8,575 nt of DNA from an uncultured bacterium (GTDB lineage Bacteria > Patescibacteria > JAEDAM01 > Absconditabacterales > Absconditicoccaceae). The notes beneath the pieces are model-generated. The model was given only the letters and a program-made list of their open reading frames with translations, did not search any database and was not told where the DNA came from. Both the position numbers and the translations under genes were made by a program. Position 1 is the stretch's first letter, and every line of letters starts with the position of its first letter. Positions 5,983 to 8,575 of this stretch are shown piece by piece. The DNA lies in NCBI GenBank assembly GCA_937950065.1, contig CALFEN010000115.1, positions 1 through 8,575 of the forward strand, read 5' to 3'.

Positions 5983-6444
5983 ATGAAAGATTTTTTAAAT
6001 AATTTTCTTAAATGAAGCAGCATTTGACTTGGTATTGTCTTCGTACTTTGAATAAGCTATTTCGCTTTAAAAGCTCGGCAGACCACCAACCCTAATATCG
6101 CTGACGATGGACAATGATTGTATGCAACCGCTGGTACTACTCTTACCGCTGGAAAATGGAATGAAATCGTAGCCAGGAATCCTCTTAAAGTAAAAATAAT
6201 GGATGGAACTCTTGGGACTGATAGCGATACTATTGCTCACTGACTTGATTGAAGTAAAATCACTAATATATTTTGTAAATGCTATGATACAAACACCTCT
6301 CAATATTTGAATTTAACTTTTGCTTATTATAATACTTCACTATATTATCGCACCGCCCATTGGACAAATACAAACTTAATTATAAGACATACCAATATTT
6401 GCAATTCACAAGCTTATAGCTGTACTATATACTATTTACCTTAA
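5983..6444 (+). CDS. Membrane-anchored or secreted surface protein, paralogue 2
   Basis: This 153-residue protein of unknown function is built like the preceding gene: a short N-terminus, a hydrophobic helix (about 12-29), then the shared 31-residue segment at 30-60 (KARQTTNPNIADDG to TAGKWN). After that the two proteins are unrelated. Its C-terminal part contains KVKIMDGTLGTDSDTIAHG (69-87), then DGSKITNIFCKCYD, aromatic-rich strands and Cys at 98, 100, 140 and 147, which could form disulfides if exported. The GTxxxxxxTIAHGLDGSKI pattern resembles by eye tip domains of phage tail-fibre-like proteins. Six glycines are TGA. It ends 3 nt before the next gene, so those two probably form an operon. 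Confidence 0.82.
6070..6162 (+). repeat. 93-bp repeat, copy 2 (shared stalk segment)
   Basis: This is the second copy of the segment at 5338-5430, 732 bp away in direct orientation and in the same reading frame, encoding residues 30-60 of the second surface protein. Identity drops sharply at both ends: the upstream helix-coding and downstream domain-coding sequences do not align. Confidence 0.95.
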
Positions 6445-6447
6445 AAA

Positions 6448-7078
6448 ATGCTATTTAATTTTTTAATAAACGATTGTCTTTTAAATTGAAAGTGATTTTG
6501 TTATATAAAATATGATTTTTGAATTATGTGAATTATAACATTAATTGTTGCCTGCGTTCCATTCATTATTTTGTATTTTACTCAAGAATCAGAAAAGAAA
6601 AAAGAAAAAGCAAAAAAATGTGAAGAAATACTAATAAGAATAAATAATTTTCAAACAAAAATTAGTGATTTTATGCAAAAATGGTTTGGAGGAGATGAAT
6701 TATTTATAAATCAATATTTAGCAGCACAAACTTTTGAAGATATAGAACCATTCAAAAAAGATTTTCTTGAAATTCAAAATTATTACTATAAAGCGACAAT
6801 ATTTTAACAGTTCAATTTTCTTTATATCTACCAAAAATATCAAATGATTATAAAGAATATTTAGACAGATTTAGCAAGATACATTCCCATATAAAATATT
6901 ACTTAATTGATATAAAAAGATTAGATCCTTATCATAAAAATTTGATGGAATCTTATCTAAAAAACAAAAAAAAGAAAATAATGACTATAAAAAATTACAA
7001 GATAATTATTGAAAACTTTTAGATTTACACCTTCCTTTGACTAATAAAATTAAAGAAACATTTAATAAAAATTTATAG
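6448..7078 (+). pseudogene. Membrane-anchored helical protein, disrupted by two frameshifts
   Basis: An intact frame from 6448 encodes 119 residues and stops at 6807: a hydrophobic helix (about 25-44, GIMGIITLIVACVPFIILYF), then a charged helical region (EKKKEKAKKCEEILIRINNF). Protein-like sequence continues in a second frame from about 6792 (SDNILTVQFSLYLPKISNDY onward, to MESYLKNKKK). It then moves to a third frame from about 6974 (ENNDYKKLQDNYGKLLDLHL onward) to a stop at 7078. Each step equals one missing base, and both lie at A-runs (AAA near 6790; eight A at 6966-6973). Adding one A at each gives a continuous protein of about 210 residues. Five TGA glycines occur. No family is recognised. 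It may be decaying, mis-sequenced, or expressed by slippage. It follows the second surface gene by 3 nt. Confidence 0.7.
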
Positions 7079-7091
7079 AAAGCCAATGGAT

Positions 7092-8555
7092 TTAAAATAA
7101 ACCCTCCTGCATAATTTTTTTCTCACTTTCAGGAGTATCTACTTCTTTGATACTGACCACCCCAAATACGCCGTCGTATCATGGTTTGATAAAAATTTCA
7201 GAGTTCCTGACTTTTTCCAAAGCATACCCAAAAAATTTATTATATTCAGTAGCTTTGTCTATTTTTAGATTTAGTAATATGTCAAATTCTGTACCAAATT
7301 GAAGCAACAATTCATTATATGTTTTATCTGCTTTTTTGGTTCATTTATTAGCAGCAAAAACTTCTCTGATAATATCCCATAGCGGCACTATATACTGGTA
7401 ATTTGGTCTATCAAAAATTTTGGCAATTTCATTGATTTCCTCCTGCTTCCAAAAATCTTTCTCTCCGAAGTGTATCTGTGAAATCCTCTTATTATCTCAT
7501 ATGTCAAAAGACCTGTGAAAAACTCATACTATAAGCTTTTTACCACAGATAGGACAAAGTCAGTTCCTGCGGATAGTATCGCTTGGTGTAGTAAGGAAAT
7601 TACACTTACTGTGCCCATCTCAGAAATACTTACCTTCCTGTGGATAAAACTCTATAGTTCAAACTAATTTCAAATCAGTTTTTACAGCAAATAAATCTGT
7701 AAGATACTGCTTTTCAACCTCGTGCAAATTTTGAAAATTTTTATCAAACTTCCTGTTTTTTATTGCTTTTTCAAGGTCTTTGTAAGTCGGAAAAGTTTTA
7801 TTTTTTGTTTCAAAGATATTTGCTTCACGTGCAAAATTCTCCGGACTGTGAGCATCTGAATTTGAAAGTATAGTTAAATTATCTATTTCAGGATTTATCC
7901 AATTCATAATAGGATCAGAGCTGAGTCATGTTTCTATAGCGTCGATCAGAGATAGACTTGATCAGTAAGCTTTGGACATGCTATCAAACCCATATTTGGA
8001 TCACAAAACTCCAAAATACGGAGTCCATATATGTCATGAAAAAAATACAGAACTTGGGAAATTTTGTTTGAGCCACAAAAGAGTCTCTGTCTGATCTTGC
8101 TTTACAGTAAGTCTACCATCAGATTCTACTTTACCAAATCAAGAAAGATATTCCAAAATTTTATCAGCGTTCGCAAAACTATCTATAAGTATGCAGTTAT
8201 GAATCCTATATTTTTTACTATTTCTCTCAAAATTGCTATTAATCTCTGTTTGCAGTACAAAACGGGGATAAAATCACTTTTCTACATTTTGCAAGACTTC
8301 GTGGTTCAAAAAAGGTTTTAGTTCAGATATTCGTTTTTGCAGCAAATCCTGTTTTGGCACAAGAAATCAAGTTCAGTCTTCTACCAACGATTGTTTTAGT
8401 TCGTTGAGCCGGCTCGGATGAGTAAAATCTCAAGTTCATATAATATCTATTCATTTGAATATACATGATTTCCAGATATTTTCCACGTCAAGCCTGTTGG
8501 AACAGGAACGTGCATATTTGGAATGTATGTGTAAATCGGCTACATATTTCATCAT
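7092..8555 (-). CDS. Endonuclease Q-like PHP-domain nuclease
   Basis: This complete 487-residue protein belongs to the EndoQ family (TIGR00375-type), whose studied members nick DNA 5' of deaminated bases such as uracil and hypoxanthine. The PHP metal-site motifs are present: DLHIHS (7-12), GTGDFTHP (40-47), TEIN (103-106; usually EV/EI), RIHN (117-120), GHIWTPYFGVLGSKYGFDS (174-192), the signature AIETGLSSDPIMNW (206-219) and LSNSDAHSPENFAREAN (230-246). A zinc-binding motif follows with H315, C318, C334 and C337 (CPICGKKL), then GVFHR and the C-terminal domain with KPGYDGVFGVVSI. Eighteen glycines are TGA, including ETGLSSDP. Two adjacent ATGs (8555, 8552) are possible starts. It converges on the broken gene with 13 bp between. 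The repair role is inferred from the family. Confidence 0.93.
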
Positions 8556-8575
8556 TCTCACTTAATTTATAAAAA

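Noticed and set aside
5338..6162. The direct repeats as ends of an insertion sequence or composite transposon
   Set aside because: No transposase or terminal inverted repeats are present, and both copies are in-frame coding segments of paralogous proteins.
5217..6303. Minus-strand open frames at 5217-5450 and 6067-6303
   Set aside because: Both are reverse-strand shadows over the two surface-protein genes; they look similar to each other only because the 93-bp repeat lies in both.
5248..6444. The two surface proteins as type IV pilins
   Set aside because: The membrane helix is N-terminal, but there is no prepilin peptidase site with Gly followed by a Phe/Met and Glu at +5.
7079..7091. Bidirectional terminator between the convergent genes
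   Set aside because: The 13-bp gap and its edges contain no stem-loop; termination must occur within the neighbouring gene or was not visible.
8064..8321. Plus-strand open frame of 85 codons
   Set aside because: It is antisense to the N-terminal half of the EndoQ gene, whose motifs are unmistakable.
1..8555. TGA as tryptophan (code 4) or as premature stops in decaying genes
   Set aside because: TGG occurs at Trp positions, TGA falls on invariant glycines, and essential ribosomal genes would all be broken at once if TGA were a stop.

Overview
The window comes from a low-GC bacterium that reads UGA as glycine (genetic code 25). That code is known from the candidate phyla Absconditabacteria (SR1) and Gracilibacteria (BD1-5). 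Every gene identified here is broken by in-frame TGA under the standard code and becomes a full, recognisable protein once TGA is read as Gly. The TGAs fall on family-invariant glycines: the HGF and TGR of L34, the [10 protein letters not shown] loop of L7/L12, and the ETGLSSDP motif of endonuclease Q. TGG is kept for Trp. The sequence does not separate the two phyla. Almost no gene start has a Shine-Dalgarno motif.

Positions 1-4925, minus strand, hold a long unidirectional cluster of information-processing genes. In transcription order they are rplJ (L10), rplL (L7/L12), rpsB (S2), a small four-helix membrane protein, tsf (EF-Ts), rpsF (S6), ssb, rpsR (S18), rpmH (L34) and the 5' part of rpoB, which runs off the left edge. 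Several sets that usually lie apart (rplJL-rpoB, rpsB-tsf, rpsF-ssb-rpsR, rpmH) sit here in one array, mostly with 22-24 nt spacers. It starts with a sigma-70-like promoter, an L10-leader RNA with its k-turn/helix architecture, and a hairpin plus U-tract before the rplJ start. This suggests feedback attenuation by L10-L12. Weak hairpins after rpmH and before rpoB may tune rpoB separately.

Positions 4926-5247 are the divergent control region. It holds the L10 leader, one promoter facing each way, and a nested A/T-tract inverted repeat between them.

Positions 5248-7078, plus strand, are accessory. Two small membrane-anchored or secreted proteins share a 93-bp segment that is about 96% identical and relatively GC-rich. 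It follows the membrane helix and leads into unrelated C-terminal domains, so they look like modular surface proteins. A third gene encodes a membrane-anchored helical protein. It is broken by two apparent single-base losses, both in A-runs, and is either a decaying gene, a sequence error or a slippage-expressed gene.

Positions 7092-8555, minus strand, encode a complete endonuclease Q-like PHP-domain protein with a zinc-binding motif, probably for repair of deaminated DNA. It converges on the broken gene with only 13 bp between them.

No tRNA, rRNA, CRISPR array, insertion sequence or transposase was seen.
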